64,000 nt of DNA. Origin: G038396625 sp038396625. Its GTDB lineage: Bacteria; Bacillota; Clostridia; Peptostreptococcales; Thermotaleaceae. A program made the translations under genes and the position numbers. The notes under the pieces are model-generated. The model was not told where the DNA came from. It made no database searches and was given only the letters and a program-made list of their open reading frames with translations. The first letter of the stretch is position 1. Each line of letters starts with the position of its first letter. Below are positions 1 to 9,032 of this stretch, piece after piece. Location: assembly GCA_038396625.1 (NCBI GenBank), contig CP121688.1, positions 1,240,001-1,304,000 of the forward strand, in the 5' to 3' direction.

Positions 1-1
1 T

Positions 2-898
2 CTTTCAAATTTCGGATTAGATGCAAAGTTTGTCACAAAGCTTCCGAAGCATGAAATCGGTCAGGCTGCTGTGAATTCATTGAGAAAATATGGTGTAGAC
101 ACTTCAGATATCGTAAGAGGCGGAGAGAGAGTAGGGATATATTATCTGGAGAAGGGTGCTTCGCAAAGGCCTTCAAAGGTAATCTACGACAGGGCATATT
201 CGTCAATAGCAATGGCTGCGCAAGAAGATTTTGATTGGAATAGGATATTCCATGGAGTAGAATGGTTTCATTTTACAGGAATTACTCCGGCGCTTAGTGA
301 CAGTATAGCAGACATCTGTCTTACGGCATGCAAAAAGGCAAAAGAGAAAGGCATAACCGTCAGCTTTGACTTGAACTACAGAAAAAACCTCTGGTCAACC
401 CATAAGGCCCAAGAAGTTGTCACAAAGCTTACGCCATATATAGATGTATGTATTGCCAATGAAGAAGATGCAGAAAAGGTTTTTGGCATCAAAGCGGAAA
501 ATACCGATATTACAGGAGGAAAGATAAGTCACGAAGGTTACAAGCAGGTTGCTGACAAAATGGTAAAACAATATGGCTTTAAGATGATTGCAATCACCTT
601 AAGAGAAAGTATTTCTGCAAGTGACAACAACTGGTCGGCAATGCTCTATGACGGTAAAGAATTCTATTTCTCGAAGAAATATAATATCCACATTGTAGAC
701 AGGGTAGGTGGCGGTGATTCCTTCGGAGCAGGACTCATCTATGCGCAGTTAAATAATTATGCACCGCAAGAGGTAGTGGAATTTGCGGTTGCCGCAAGCT
801 GCCTGAAGCATACCATTCAAGGAGATTTCAACATTGTGTCTGTATCTGAGGTTAAAACCCTTGCGGGAGGAGATGGTTCTGGAAGAGTGCAAAGATAA
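2..898 (+). CDS. kdgK: 2-keto-3-deoxygluconate kinase-like PfkB sugar kinase (5' partial)
   Basis: PfkB/ribokinase-family kinase, probably phosphorylating 2-keto-3-deoxygluconate (KDG) or a related keto-sugar acid in the cytoplasm. The reading frame is open from base 2 (LSNFGLDAKFVTKLP...), so the start lies outside the window and about 40 N-terminal residues are missing. The GTG at 71 is internal, not the start. The PfkB C-terminal signature DRVGGGDSFGAG (about bases 691-735), with its catalytic Asp, is intact, and FDLNYRKNLW near base 370 is typical of KDG kinases. The next gene cluster contains an IlvD/Edd-type dehydratase, which would fit sugar-acid catabolism. The family call is strong; the exact substrate is inferred. 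Confidence 0.78.
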   Translation, partial: LSNFGLDAKFVTKLPKHEIGQAAVNSLRKYGVDTSDIVRGGERVGIYYLEKGASQRPSKVIYDRAYSSIAMAAQEDFDWNRIFHGVEWFHFTGITPALSDSIADICLTACKKAKEKGITVSFDLNYRKNLWSTHKAQEVVTKLTPYIDVCIANEEDAEKVFGIKAENTDITGGKISHEGYKQVADKMVKQYGFKMIAITLRESISASDNNWSAMLYDGKEFYFSKKYNIHIVDRVGGGDSFGAGLIYAQLNNYAPQEVVEFAVAASCLKHTIQGDFNIVSVSEVKTLAGGDGSGRVQR

Positions 899-1168
899 AA
901 TTTGAAACGGGCGGGCAAGCAAGTGTGAAAGCAACAATAATAAGAAAAATCTTATAGGTGATAGTTTGAATAATCAACAAGCTATAATTTCTATCGATTT
1001 CTAGAAATAGATGTATGATGTATTTTAATAGCGAATAATAATAAAGGACAAATATCATCAAAAAACCTAAAAAATTTGACGTATAAAGTATAAAATGGTA
1101 GCATCACATTAAAGGAATAGCAGACGTATGATGTAGTACATATTTTAATGTGAAAGAGGTGTATATTT
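899..1168 (+). promoter_or_regulatory. Intergenic promoter and candidate GntR operator region
   Basis: A sigma-A-like promoter can be drawn as TTGACG (1076-1081), 17 bp, TAGCAT (1099-1104). Downstream lies the perfect odd palindrome ATGTAGTACAT (1131-1141). The word GTATGATGTA occurs twice, at 1013-1022 and 1126-1135, and each copy is followed by TATTTTAAT. A palindrome between promoter and start codon fits autorepression by the FadR-type regulator encoded next; that link is inferred. Confidence 0.45.
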
Positions 1169-1879
1169 ATGGAACTTATAAATGATGCTAAGGGAAAACC
1201 TTTAGCTGAAGTAGTTGCAGACAGTATTAAGAGTTATATCATAGATAATGATTTAAAAGTGGGTGACAAGATTCCTAATGAAATGGAACTTTCAGAAGCA
1301 TTGGGCGTAGGAAGAGGCACCATTAGAGAGGCTGTAAAAATTTTAGTTTCAAGAAATATATTGGGAATTCGTAGAGGAGTCGGTACTTTTGTATCTGAAA
1401 AACTAGGAATTGTGGATGACCCATTGGGATTAGTATTCATGAAAGATAAACAAAGTCTTGCAATGGATTTATTAGATGTTCGTTTGATGCTGGAACCTAA
1501 AATAGCATCTTTGGCTGCAAAAAATGCAACGAATAAGCAAATTGAAGAATTGAGAATTCAGTGTAATAAAGTTGAGGCGGCTATTAATAATGGAGAGAAT
1601 CATACGCAGGAAGATATTTTGTTTCATAAGATGATTGCTGGATGTAGTGGCAATGCTGTAGTGGGAAAATTAATCCCGGTTATTCATTCATCTGTTTCTG
1701 TTTTTGCCAACGTAACGCATAGAAAACTAAGAAATGAAACGATAGAAACTCATCGTCAAATAATGGAAGCTATTGCAGAACACGATATTGAAGGAGCAGA
1801 ATTGGCTATGATAATGCACTTAGGCTATAATCGTCGCTTAATTAAAAAGATGCAACATAATCAGGAGAATGATGATTGA
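1169..1879 (+). CDS. GntR-family (FadR subfamily) transcriptional regulator
   Basis: 236 residues. An N-terminal winged helix (residues about 8-75) carries the GntR pattern KIPNEMELSEALGVGRGTIREA and ends in RRGVGTFV. A C-terminal all-helical FCD effector domain (about 95-225) holds the metal/ligand histidines, for example DILFHKMI and ETHRQIM. Proteins of this subfamily bind small organic acids and repress nearby catabolic genes. The start is supported by AAAGAGGTG about 10 bases upstream. It is followed 15 bases later by the dehydratase and heads the transporter cluster, so it is probably the local repressor. The effector is unknown but is likely an acid handled by this cluster. Confidence 0.9.
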   Translation: MELINDAKGKPLAEVVADSIKSYIIDNDLKVGDKIPNEMELSEALGVGRGTIREAVKILVSRNILGIRRGVGTFVSEKLGIVDDPLGLVFMKDKQSLAMDLLDVRLMLEPKIASLAAKNATNKQIEELRIQCNKVEAAINNGENHTQEDILFHKMIAGCSGNAVVGKLIPVIHSSVSVFANVTHRKLRNETIETHRQIMEAIAEHDIEGAELAMIMHLGYNRRLIKKMQHNQENDD

Positions 1880-1894
1880 GGAGATAATGTAATT

Positions 1895-3631
1895 ATGATG
1901 CGTAAAAATGAAGAATTTCAAAGTCAAAAAATTCGTAGGTTGGCGCCTGAAATAGATCCACTCCGCATGGGAATGGGATGGAAAGTAGAAGACCTTTCAA
2001 AGCCACAGATAATTGTGGAAAGTACTTTTGGTGATAGTCATCCGGGAAGCGTTCATCTTTTGAAGTTTGTGGAAAATGCAGTAAGAGGAATTGATCAAGA
2101 TGGCGGTAAGGCTGCCAGATACTTTGCAACTGATATTTGCGATGGAATGGCACAAGGCCATGATGGAATTAATTATTCTTTGGCATCAAGAGATACGATT
2201 GCACATTTAATTGAGATCCATGCCAATGCAACTACTTTTGATGCTGGAGTATTTATTGCTAGTTGTGATAAAGCAGTTCCCGCACATTTGATGGCCATTG
2301 GTCGTCTGGATATTCCGGCTATTGTTGTTACTGGTGGTGTCATGGACGCTGGACCTGATTTGCTTACTTTGGAACAAATAGGGGCTTATAGTGCTATGTT
2401 TCAACGAGGGGAAATCAGTGAGGATCAATTAACCTATTATAAACATCATGCCTGTCCATCCTGTGGAGCTTGTTCTTTCATGGGAACGGCATCTACAATG
2501 CAGATCATGGCCGAAGCATTAGGCCTCATGCTCCCAGGAAGCGCTTTGATGCCTGCAACCTGTGAAGACTTGAATATGGTTGCATACAAAGCTGGGAAAC
2601 AGGCTGTCAAATTGGCTCAGATGGGATTAAAGTCATCTGATATTGTAACAATCAAGTCTTTTGAAAATGCGATTATGGTACATGCTGCCGTATCAGGTTC
2701 TACCAATGCGCTCTTGCATATTTCGGCTATTGCCCATGAATTTGGATTAAAAATCGATTCGGAGAGTTTTGATCGAATTCATAGAGGAGCCAATTATTTA
2801 TTAAACATTCGTCCAACGGGAGAATGGCCTGCACAGTATTTTTATTATGCAGGTGGTGTTCCTAGAATTATGGAAGAAATTAAAGGCAAGCTTCATTTGG
2901 ATGTAATGACTGTAACTGGTAAGCGATTGGGCGAAAATCTAGAAGAATTAAAACAAAACGGATTTTATGAAAAATGTGATGAATACTTGAAAAAAGTAGG
3001 GCGGAAACGTACTGATATTATTCGGACATTTGATAATCCAATCGGAACGAATGGGACGATTGCAATTTTGAAGGGAAATTTGGCTCCAGAAGGTGCTGTG
3101 GTTAAGCATTCTGCTGTTCCTAAGGAAATGTTTCAAGCGTTATTAAAGGCGAAACCATTTGACTGCGAGGAAGATGCTATTGCAGCTATAATCCAAAAGA
3201 AAATTAAGCCGGGAGATGCTGTGATCATTCGTTATGAAGGACCAAAAGGAAGTGGGATGCCAGAGATGTTCTATACAACGGAAGCCATTTCTACTGATGA
3301 AGAGTTGGGAAAAACGATTGCTTTAATAACTGATGGAAGGTTTTCGGGAGCTTCAAGAGGTCCAGTTATCGGACATGTATCTCCTGAGGCAGCACAAGGA
3401 GGACCAATTGCTTTGTTAGAAGAGGATGACTTAATTCAGTTAGATATCCCAAATCGAATGATTCAAGTGGTTGGAATAAAAGGAGTAAAAAAAAGCCCAG
3501 AGGAAGTTGCTGCCATATTTACTGAAAGAAAAAAGAGATGGAGTTCAAGAGAAGAAAAATACAAATCGGGTATTCTTAATCTATTTTCTAAATATGCAGT
3601 ATCCCCGATGAAAGGTGGCTACATGGAATGA
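1895..3631 (+). CDS. IlvD/Edd-family dehydratase (dihydroxy-acid or sugar-acid dehydratase)
   Basis: 578 residues, within the usual range for the IlvD/Edd family of Fe-S enzymes that remove water from 2,3-dihydroxy acids or aldonic acids to give 2-keto acids. Family landmarks: DGMAQGHDGINYSLASRD (about residue 90), the cluster cysteine in ASCDKAVP (about 128), the second cysteine motif CPSCGACSFMGTAST (about 190) and ITDGRFSGASRGP near the C-terminus. No other branched-chain amino acid genes lie nearby. Its neighbours are a KDG-kinase-like gene, a GntR regulator and a transporter, so a catabolic sugar-acid or hydroxy-acid substrate is more likely than valine/isoleucine synthesis. A GAGGAGAT ribosome site precedes ATG 1895. 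Confidence 0.85.
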   Translation: MMRKNEEFQSQKIRRLAPEIDPLRMGMGWKVEDLSKPQIIVESTFGDSHPGSVHLLKFVENAVRGIDQDGGKAARYFATDICDGMAQGHDGINYSLASRDTIAHLIEIHANATTFDAGVFIASCDKAVPAHLMAIGRLDIPAIVVTGGVMDAGPDLLTLEQIGAYSAMFQRGEISEDQLTYYKHHACPSCGACSFMGTASTMQIMAEALGLMLPGSALMPATCEDLNMVAYKAGKQAVKLAQMGLKSSDIVTIKSFENAIMVHAAVSGSTNALLHISAIAHEFGLKIDSESFDRIHRGANYLLNIRPTGEWPAQYFYYAGGVPRIMEEIKGKLHLDVMTVTGKRLGENLEELKQNGFYEKCDEYLKKVGRKRTDIIRTFDNPIGTNGTIAILKGNLAPEGAVVKHSAVPKEMFQALLKAKPFDCEEDAIAAIIQKKIKPGDAVIIRYEGPKGSGMPEMFYTTEAISTDEELGKTIALITDGRFSGASRGPVIGHVSPEAAQGGPIALLEEDDLIQLDIPNRMIQVVGIKGVKKSPEEVAAIFTERKKRWSSREEKYKSGILNLFSKYAVSPMKGGYME

Positions 3632-3721
3632 TGAAATCTCAATAGTAAATAGCATTCCATGACAAAATAAGTATCACCATATGTAAACCAAAGGAATTAT
3701 ATAGATGCATGGGCACTTGCT

Positions 3722-3740
3722 ATGTGGGATCATTCCACAT
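3722..3740 (+). promoter_or_regulatory. Inverted repeat ahead of the DUF3798 gene
   Basis: ATGTGG, 7 bases, CCACAT lies 33 bases before the lipoprotein start, inside the 141-bp gap after the dehydratase. It lacks a T-tract, so it may be an operator or an mRNA-stabilising hairpin rather than a terminator. Confidence 0.4.
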
Positions 3741-3772
3741 GACATAAAAAAATATCAAAGGGAGGAACAAAG

Positions 3773-4948
3773 ATGAAAAAGGTATTAGCAATCTTGATGG
3801 CGGTAATAATGAGCTTTAGTATTGTTGCGTGCTCATCAAACAGTGGTTCAAGCACAGACACAACACAAAATGAAGGTGCAGAAAAGACCGAAGAGAAGTC
3901 GAATTACAAGATTGGCATTATGACTTCCACTGTATCCCAAGGAGAAGAGCAATATCGTGCTGCCGAGAAGTTAGCAAAGACATATCCAGACATTGTAACA
4001 TTAGTAACCTTTCCAGAAAAATTTACAACTGAGCAGGAAACATCTATTTCAACAGCATTAAGCCTTGCAGCTGACCCTGATATCAAGGCAATTGTATTTT
4101 GTCAAGCAGTTCAGGGAAGTGCAGCAGCTATGCAGAAAATTAAAGAAATCCGCCCTGACATCTTATTAGTAGCAGGAGCAGTTCAAGACGATATCAGTGT
4201 TATTTCGTCAGTAGCTGATGTTGCTTATCATATGAATATACCTGATTCAGGAACACAGTTGGTTCACGAGATGTATGAATTAGGTGCTAGGACTTTTGTG
4301 CACTATTCTTTTCCACGTCACTTAGCATTTCAGCCAACAGCTGATAGAAGAGAGAACATAAAAAAAGCTTGTGAAGAATTAGGGATGACATTTGTTGATG
4401 CAACGACACCTGATCCAACATCTGATGCCGGTGTGTCAGGTACACAGCAGTTTATCTTGGAAGATGTTCCTCGAAAAGTAGCAGAGTATGGGAAAGATAC
4501 AGCATTTTTCGGAACAAACACAGCGCAGCAGGAACCGATGATTAAGGCTGTTCTACAAACTGAATCTTTTTATACAATGCCGGCTGACCCATCACCATTT
4601 GCCGCATTTCCAGGTGCTTTAGGAATTCAAATTCCGGAAGATAAGATGGCAGATGCAGACTATATGATGGAACAAATTAGTATTAAGCTTGCTGAAGCAG
4701 GAATGACAAACCACATGGGTACATGGAGTGCTCCTCTAATGACAATGTTCCTTAACGGTGGATTCAAATATGCAATGGCGTTCTGCGATGGGGAAACCAA
4801 TGGAGAAAAATTAGATGTAGAAGTATTTAAAAAATATATGGCAGAAGCTGCAGGATCTACTGTTGAATTTGTTAATTATAAGGATAAAGCAACAGGGAAT
4901 GTGATTGATAATTTCTTCTATATCTTAGCTGAATATGTTCCACTATAA
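3773..4948 (+). CDS. DUF3798-type substrate-binding lipoprotein
   Basis: 391 residues. A lipoprotein signal peptide with lipobox SIVAC (Cys about residue 20) is followed by a Ser/Thr/Glu-rich linker. The mature domain opens with YKIGIMTSTVSQGEEQYRAA, which I recognise as the DUF3798 family. The overall fold expected is a periplasmic-binding-protein type I (BMP/sugar-binding-like) lobe pair. Three genes for an RbsA-like ATPase and two permeases follow, so it is very probably the extracellular ligand-binding part of that ABC importer. The ligand is unknown. The ribosome site AAAGGGAGG is strong. Family assignment is from memory of the motif, not from a search. Confidence 0.75.
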   Translation: MKKVLAILMAVIMSFSIVACSSNSGSSTDTTQNEGAEKTEEKSNYKIGIMTSTVSQGEEQYRAAEKLAKTYPDIVTLVTFPEKFTTEQETSISTALSLAADPDIKAIVFCQAVQGSAAAMQKIKEIRPDILLVAGAVQDDISVISSVADVAYHMNIPDSGTQLVHEMYELGARTFVHYSFPRHLAFQPTADRRENIKKACEELGMTFVDATTPDPTSDAGVSGTQQFILEDVPRKVAEYGKDTAFFGTNTAQQEPMIKAVLQTESFYTMPADPSPFAAFPGALGIQIPEDKMADADYMMEQISIKLAEAGMTNHMGTWSAPLMTMFLNGGFKYAMAFCDGETNGEKLDVEVFKKYMAEAAGSTVEFVNYKDKATGNVIDNFFYILAEYVPL

Positions 4949-4977
4949 GATATAATTATTGAATAGAATGCACAGTG

Positions 4978-5014
4978 GGGACAGAAGAAAGTGAATGTAT
5001 TTTCTGTCCCTTTT
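4978..5014 (+). terminator. Intra-operon hairpin between binding protein and ATPase
   Basis: GGGACAGAA (4978-4986) pairs with TTCTGTCCC (5002-5010), followed by TTTT. Placed after the binding-protein gene, it could terminate part of the transcripts and so keep the lipoprotein more abundant than the membrane components, as is common for ABC importers. Confidence 0.65.
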
Positions 5015-5063
5015 GTACTTATAAGGAGAATTTGATAATAACTTAAAAAGAAGGAGACGCAAA

Positions 5064-6659
5064 ATGTCCAGTGAATATTTATTGGAAATGAAACATATAG
5101 AGAAAGACTTCTATGGCAATCAGGTTGTTAAAGATGTCAATATTCGAGTTCGGCCAGGTGAAATTGTAGCCTTGATAGGAGAAAACGGTGCTGGTAAATC
5201 TACTATTATGAACATACTATTTGGCATGCCAGCTATTACCCAGACTGGTGGATATAAGGGAAAAGTATTATTGGATGGAAAAGAAATACTTGTTAAGTCT
5301 CCTGTAGAAGCCATGAACTATGGAATTGGAATGGTTCATCAGGAGTTCATGCTAATTGATGGTTATAATGTTGCAGAAAACATAAAGCTTAATCGAGAAG
5401 TAACAAAGAAAAATATAGTAAGTCGATTGTTTGGAAAAAGCATGGAAACTGTGGATAAAAAATCGATGAAACAAGAAGCAAAAGTTGTTTTGGATTCTCT
5501 AAATATCGATTTAAATGAAAATGCAAGGGTAGGAAGCCTTTCGGTTGGATATAAGCAGTTTGTTGAGATTGCACGGGAACTAGATAAAAAGAAAATAAAA
5601 TTGATTGTATTAGATGAACCTACGGCTGTATTAACAGAAACAGAGTCAGAACAGTTTTTACGCTGTGTAAGAGAGGTTGCTGCAAAAGGAATTTCATTCA
5701 TATTTATTAGCCATAAATTAGAAGAAATTGTAAATAACACAAACCATGTTTTTGTATTAAGGGACGGAGAAATGGTAGGTGATTATGATACAAGTCATTT
5801 GACTGCCGTTAAAATGTCAGAATTAATGGTAGGAAGAAAGGTTGAAATTATTAATCGAGTTATTGAAAAAAAGCAAGATGCACCGATAGAAATGGAACTG
5901 AAAAATTTCTCTGTTAAGATGCCTGGAGAAATATGTAAAGGAGTAAACTTACAGATTAAAAAAGGAGAAATATTCGGTATTGGGGGGTTGGCAGGACACG
6001 GGAAAATTAGCATTGCCAATGGCATTATAGGTATGTATCCAAGTACTGGGCAAGTTGTTTATAAAGATCAAGTAATTGATACGTCCAAAACGAAAGATAA
6101 TTTAGAAAAAGGAATTGCATTTGTATCTGAGGACCGCAGAGGAGCTGGGCTAATGTTAGATGAATCTATTGAGCTAAACATGGTTATTGCCAGCCTTAAA
6201 ATTAAAAACGGATTTATGAAAAAAGTATGCGGAATGTCATTTTATAATAAAAAAGAATCACTACAATATGCTAAGAAGCTGATCAAGGAACTAGATATCC
6301 GTTGTACAGGATCTGATCAAGCGGTGAAAAACTTATCCGGCGGTAATCAACAAAAGGTTTGTATTGCAAGGGCTTTGATATTGAACCCGGAGATCTTATT
6401 TATCTCTGAGCCAACCAGAGGAATTGACATTGGTGCCAAGAAAATGATTCTGGACTATTTGTTATATTTGAATCAAGAAAAAGGAATGACCATTGTCATT
6501 ACTTCTAGTGAATTAGCAGAGCTAAGAAGTATATGTGGTAGAATTGCAATCATTACAGAGGGACAAGTAGCTGGCATATTAAAAAATAATGATCCGGATT
6601 ATAAATTCGGGTTATTAATGAGTGGATCTAAGGATATTAGTGAAGAGGTGGTGATATAG
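5064..6659 (+). CDS. RbsA/NupO-like ABC importer ATPase with two nucleotide-binding domains
   Basis: 531 residues, the standard length for the fused double-ATPase of ribose/nucleoside-type importers. Domain 1: Walker A GENGAGKST (about residue 38), signature LSVGYKQFVE, Walker B LIVLDEPTAVL. Domain 2: a degenerate Walker A GGLAGHGKIS (as usual in this family's second half), signature LSGGNQQKVC and Walker B ILFISEPTRGID. It energises uptake through the two permeases that follow. The ribosome site AAGGAGACG precedes ATG 5064. The stop is separated by one base from the first permease start, showing tight co-translation. Confidence 0.92.
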   Translation: MSSEYLLEMKHIEKDFYGNQVVKDVNIRVRPGEIVALIGENGAGKSTIMNILFGMPAITQTGGYKGKVLLDGKEILVKSPVEAMNYGIGMVHQEFMLIDGYNVAENIKLNREVTKKNIVSRLFGKSMETVDKKSMKQEAKVVLDSLNIDLNENARVGSLSVGYKQFVEIARELDKKKIKLIVLDEPTAVLTETESEQFLRCVREVAAKGISFIFISHKLEEIVNNTNHVFVLRDGEMVGDYDTSHLTAVKMSELMVGRKVEIINRVIEKKQDAPIEMELKNFSVKMPGEICKGVNLQIKKGEIFGIGGLAGHGKISIANGIIGMYPSTGQVVYKDQVIDTSKTKDNLEKGIAFVSEDRRGAGLMLDESIELNMVIASLKIKNGFMKKVCGMSFYNKKESLQYAKKLIKELDIRCTGSDQAVKNLSGGNQQKVCIARALILNPEILFISEPTRGIDIGAKKMILDYLLYLNQEKGMTIVITSSELAELRSICGRIAIITEGQVAGILKNNDPDYKFGLLMSGSKDISEEVVI

Positions 6660-6660
6660 T

Positions 6661-7710
6661 ATGCAGGGAATGAAAAAAGCAATATCATTTATAGGCATTT
6701 CTAGGCTTATTATGATCACTTTTTTATTTTTACTTGTTTGCCTTATGTACGGCTTAGGCCTTAAAAGCAATATGATTATAACCGATTGTTTTGTACGAGT
6801 TGGCATGAATGGTTTCTTTGTTCTTGCAATGATGATTTCTATTGTTTGCGGGGCAGGATTGAATTTCGGACTTCCAATTGGGATCGTCTGCGGTCTGTTA
6901 GGCGGTGCGATTACTATGCAAATGGACTTGAAAGGAATGCCCGGTTTTCTTACAGCATGTGCATTATCTGTACTATTTGCTTCGATTGTAGGATACTTTT
7001 ATGGCCAGGTGCTTAATAAAGTTAAAGGCTCAGAGATGATGGTGGGTAACTATCTTGGGTTTTCTATTGTATCTCTAATGTGTATTTTCTGGATGTTGGC
7101 TCCTTTTAGCAACCCTAAAATTGTATGGCCTATGACTGGTTTTGGCATTAGAAATACCTTAACACTTGAAGAAAATTATGGCGTAGTGTTAGATAATTTT
7201 TTTGCAATAAAATTAGGAGAGGATTTAATCTTTCCAACGGGTCTTTATATTGTATTTTTAGGTGGATGCCTAATTATGTGGTTATTTCTAAAAACAAAAG
7301 TTGGTGTAACATTAAAGTGTGCTGGGGAAAACCCTATCTTTGCGAAAACAATCGGCATTGATGACAATAGGGCAAGAATTATTGGAACGGTTATTTCTAC
7401 GGTTTTAGCTGCTGTTGGTATCAATATTTATTCACAGAGCTTTAGTTTTTATCAATTTTACAGTGCACCACTCATGATGGCATTTCCGGCAATTGCGGCA
7501 ATATTAATTGGCGGAGCAACGCCTAAAAAAGCCAATGTATTTAATGTGATATTAGGTACGGTGTTGTTTCAGTCTATTTTGACCATCGCGATGCCTGTAG
7601 CGAATAAGATGGTAACAGTAGGTAGTTTATCAGAAGTAACACGTGTCATTGTAAGTAATGGTATTATTCTTTATGCACTTACAAAAATCAGCAAAGGAGG
7701 AGGTAAATAA
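6661..7710 (+). CDS. ABC transporter permease, branched-chain/ribose-type (first of pair)
   Basis: 349 residues, about eight to ten hydrophobic segments, of the BPD_transp_2 group that pairs with RbsA/NupO-type ATPases. The conserved cytoplasmic loop with GVTLKCAGENPIFAKTIGID (about residue 215) matches the G..(A/V)G.N...A...GI motif that contacts the ATPase. It starts one base after the ATPase stop and its TAA overlaps the next ATG by one base, so ATPase and both permeases are translationally coupled. Substrate unknown. Confidence 0.88.
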   Translation: MQGMKKAISFIGISRLIMITFLFLLVCLMYGLGLKSNMIITDCFVRVGMNGFFVLAMMISIVCGAGLNFGLPIGIVCGLLGGAITMQMDLKGMPGFLTACALSVLFASIVGYFYGQVLNKVKGSEMMVGNYLGFSIVSLMCIFWMLAPFSNPKIVWPMTGFGIRNTLTLEENYGVVLDNFFAIKLGEDLIFPTGLYIVFLGGCLIMWLFLKTKVGVTLKCAGENPIFAKTIGIDDNRARIIGTVISTVLAAVGINIYSQSFSFYQFYSAPLMMAFPAIAAILIGGATPKKANVFNVILGTVLFQSILTIAMPVANKMVTVGSLSEVTRVIVSNGIILYALTKISKGGGK

Positions 7711-9032
7711 TGAATGCTATAAATAAAAATGTAATCGTAGATGCAATAAAAAAGAATATGGTACCTATTATTTTCACAATCCTTTGTATATTAAGTATTT
7801 ATTATTCAAGGCAACCATTTGCCTATATTTTAACAGAGACGGTAGCTCGTATAGGTCGTAATGCAATACTCATTTTATCGCTACTTTTACCTGTCATGTG
7901 TGGTATGGGTTTGAACTTTAGTATTGTCTTAGGTGCCATGGCTGGAGAGATTGGACTGATTTTAATTACTCATTGGAGTATGGATGGCCTTTCGGGTATT
8001 GGAATAAGTGTGATCATTGCTACGATATTATCCATTATCTTTGGGGTATTAACCGGTCAGCTATTTAACAAGACGAAGGGACAGGAAATGATTACCGGTA
8101 TGATTTTAGGATTTTTTGCTGTGGGTGTCTATGATTTAATTTTTATCTTTATGGTAGGTTCTATTATTCCAATGAAAAATCCAGAAATCATGCTAGCAGA
8201 GGGAATCGGATTGAGAAATACAATTGAATTTCATGAAAAAACGAAATATGCAGTAGATAAAGTCTTGAAATTATCATGTGTTACACTGATCCCTTATCTT
8301 TTAATGGGATTTGCAGTTGTTTCAATCGTATTAGTACTCTTTAAAATGAAAAAGTATAAAATGACTTTTAAACAAGCAATGAAAGCTATCTGGAAATGGA
8401 TCGTAACGACTGCGATATTTTTGGGACTTCAAATACTCACGCTTGTTAATATAAAAGTAAAGTTTGCTTTGTCTATGGTACAAATACCTATGCTTACTGT
8501 ATTCGCAATTGTTCTTGTATGTTGCTTAATTGTATTTATTACAAGAACTAAATTAGGTCAAGATATTCGTACTGTGGGACAAAATATACATGTTGCAACA
8601 GCAGCAGCAATTAAAGTTGATAAAGTTCGCATTATCTCTGTAGTACTATCAACCGTTATTGCTTCCTGGGGACAAATTATCTTCTTGCAGAACATGGGAA
8701 ATGTAAATACCTACAACAGCCATGAACAAGTAGGTACCTACGCTGTGGCTGCTTTGCTAGTCGGAGGAGCTTCCATCAATAGAGCTACGATGGCGCAAGT
8801 ATTTACAGGAACAGTGTTGTTCCATATTTTGTTCTTTGTATCTCCTTTGGCAGGGAAAAATTTATTTAATGATTCTATGATTGGTGAATATTTTCGTGTA
8901 TTTCTTTGCTATGGAGTAATTGGAATATCTTTAGTATTATATGCTTGGAAGAGAGTAATGAGCGAACGTCAGATACTTGAAAAAGAAGCAGAAGAAAAAA
9001 TAAATACGATAACAGCGAAGGAGAGTGTGTGA
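7710..9032 (+). CDS. ABC transporter permease (second of pair), with extra internal loop
   Basis: 440 residues, clearly longer than its partner. The same family loop appears as TKLGQDIRTVGQNIHVATAA (about residue 280). An additional segment around residues 185-270, with a charged stretch KMKKYKMTFKQAMKAIWKW between hydrophobic helices, accounts for the extra length. It overlaps the upstream permease by one base; a strong AAAGGAGGAGG lies just before. It ends with a charged tail and shares one base with the amidohydrolase start. Together with the preceding gene it should form the membrane channel. Confidence 0.88.
   Translation: MNAINKNVIVDAIKKNMVPIIFTILCILSIYYSRQPFAYILTETVARIGRNAILILSLLLPVMCGMGLNFSIVLGAMAGEIGLILITHWSMDGLSGIGISVIIATILSIIFGVLTGQLFNKTKGQEMITGMILGFFAVGVYDLIFIFMVGSIIPMKNPEIMLAEGIGLRNTIEFHEKTKYAVDKVLKLSCVTLIPYLLMGFAVVSIVLVLFKMKKYKMTFKQAMKAIWKWIVTTAIFLGLQILTLVNIKVKFALSMVQIPMLTVFAIVLVCCLIVFITRTKLGQDIRTVGQNIHVATAAAIKVDKVRIISVVLSTVIASWGQIIFLQNMGNVNTYNSHEQVGTYAVAALLVGGASINRATMAQVFTGTVLFHILFFVSPLAGKNLFNDSMIGEYFRVFLCYGVIGISLVLYAWKRVMSERQILEKEAEEKINTITAKESV

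Noticed and set aside
71..73. GTG at 71 as the start of the sugar-kinase gene
   Set aside because: The same frame is open to the window edge and encodes family-typical sequence upstream (LSNFGLDAKFVTKLP), so the gene is simply cut by the window.
5363..5740. 125-codon minus-strand frame inside the ABC ATPase gene
   Set aside because: Antisense to Walker and signature motifs of a well-defined ATPase; no translation signals.
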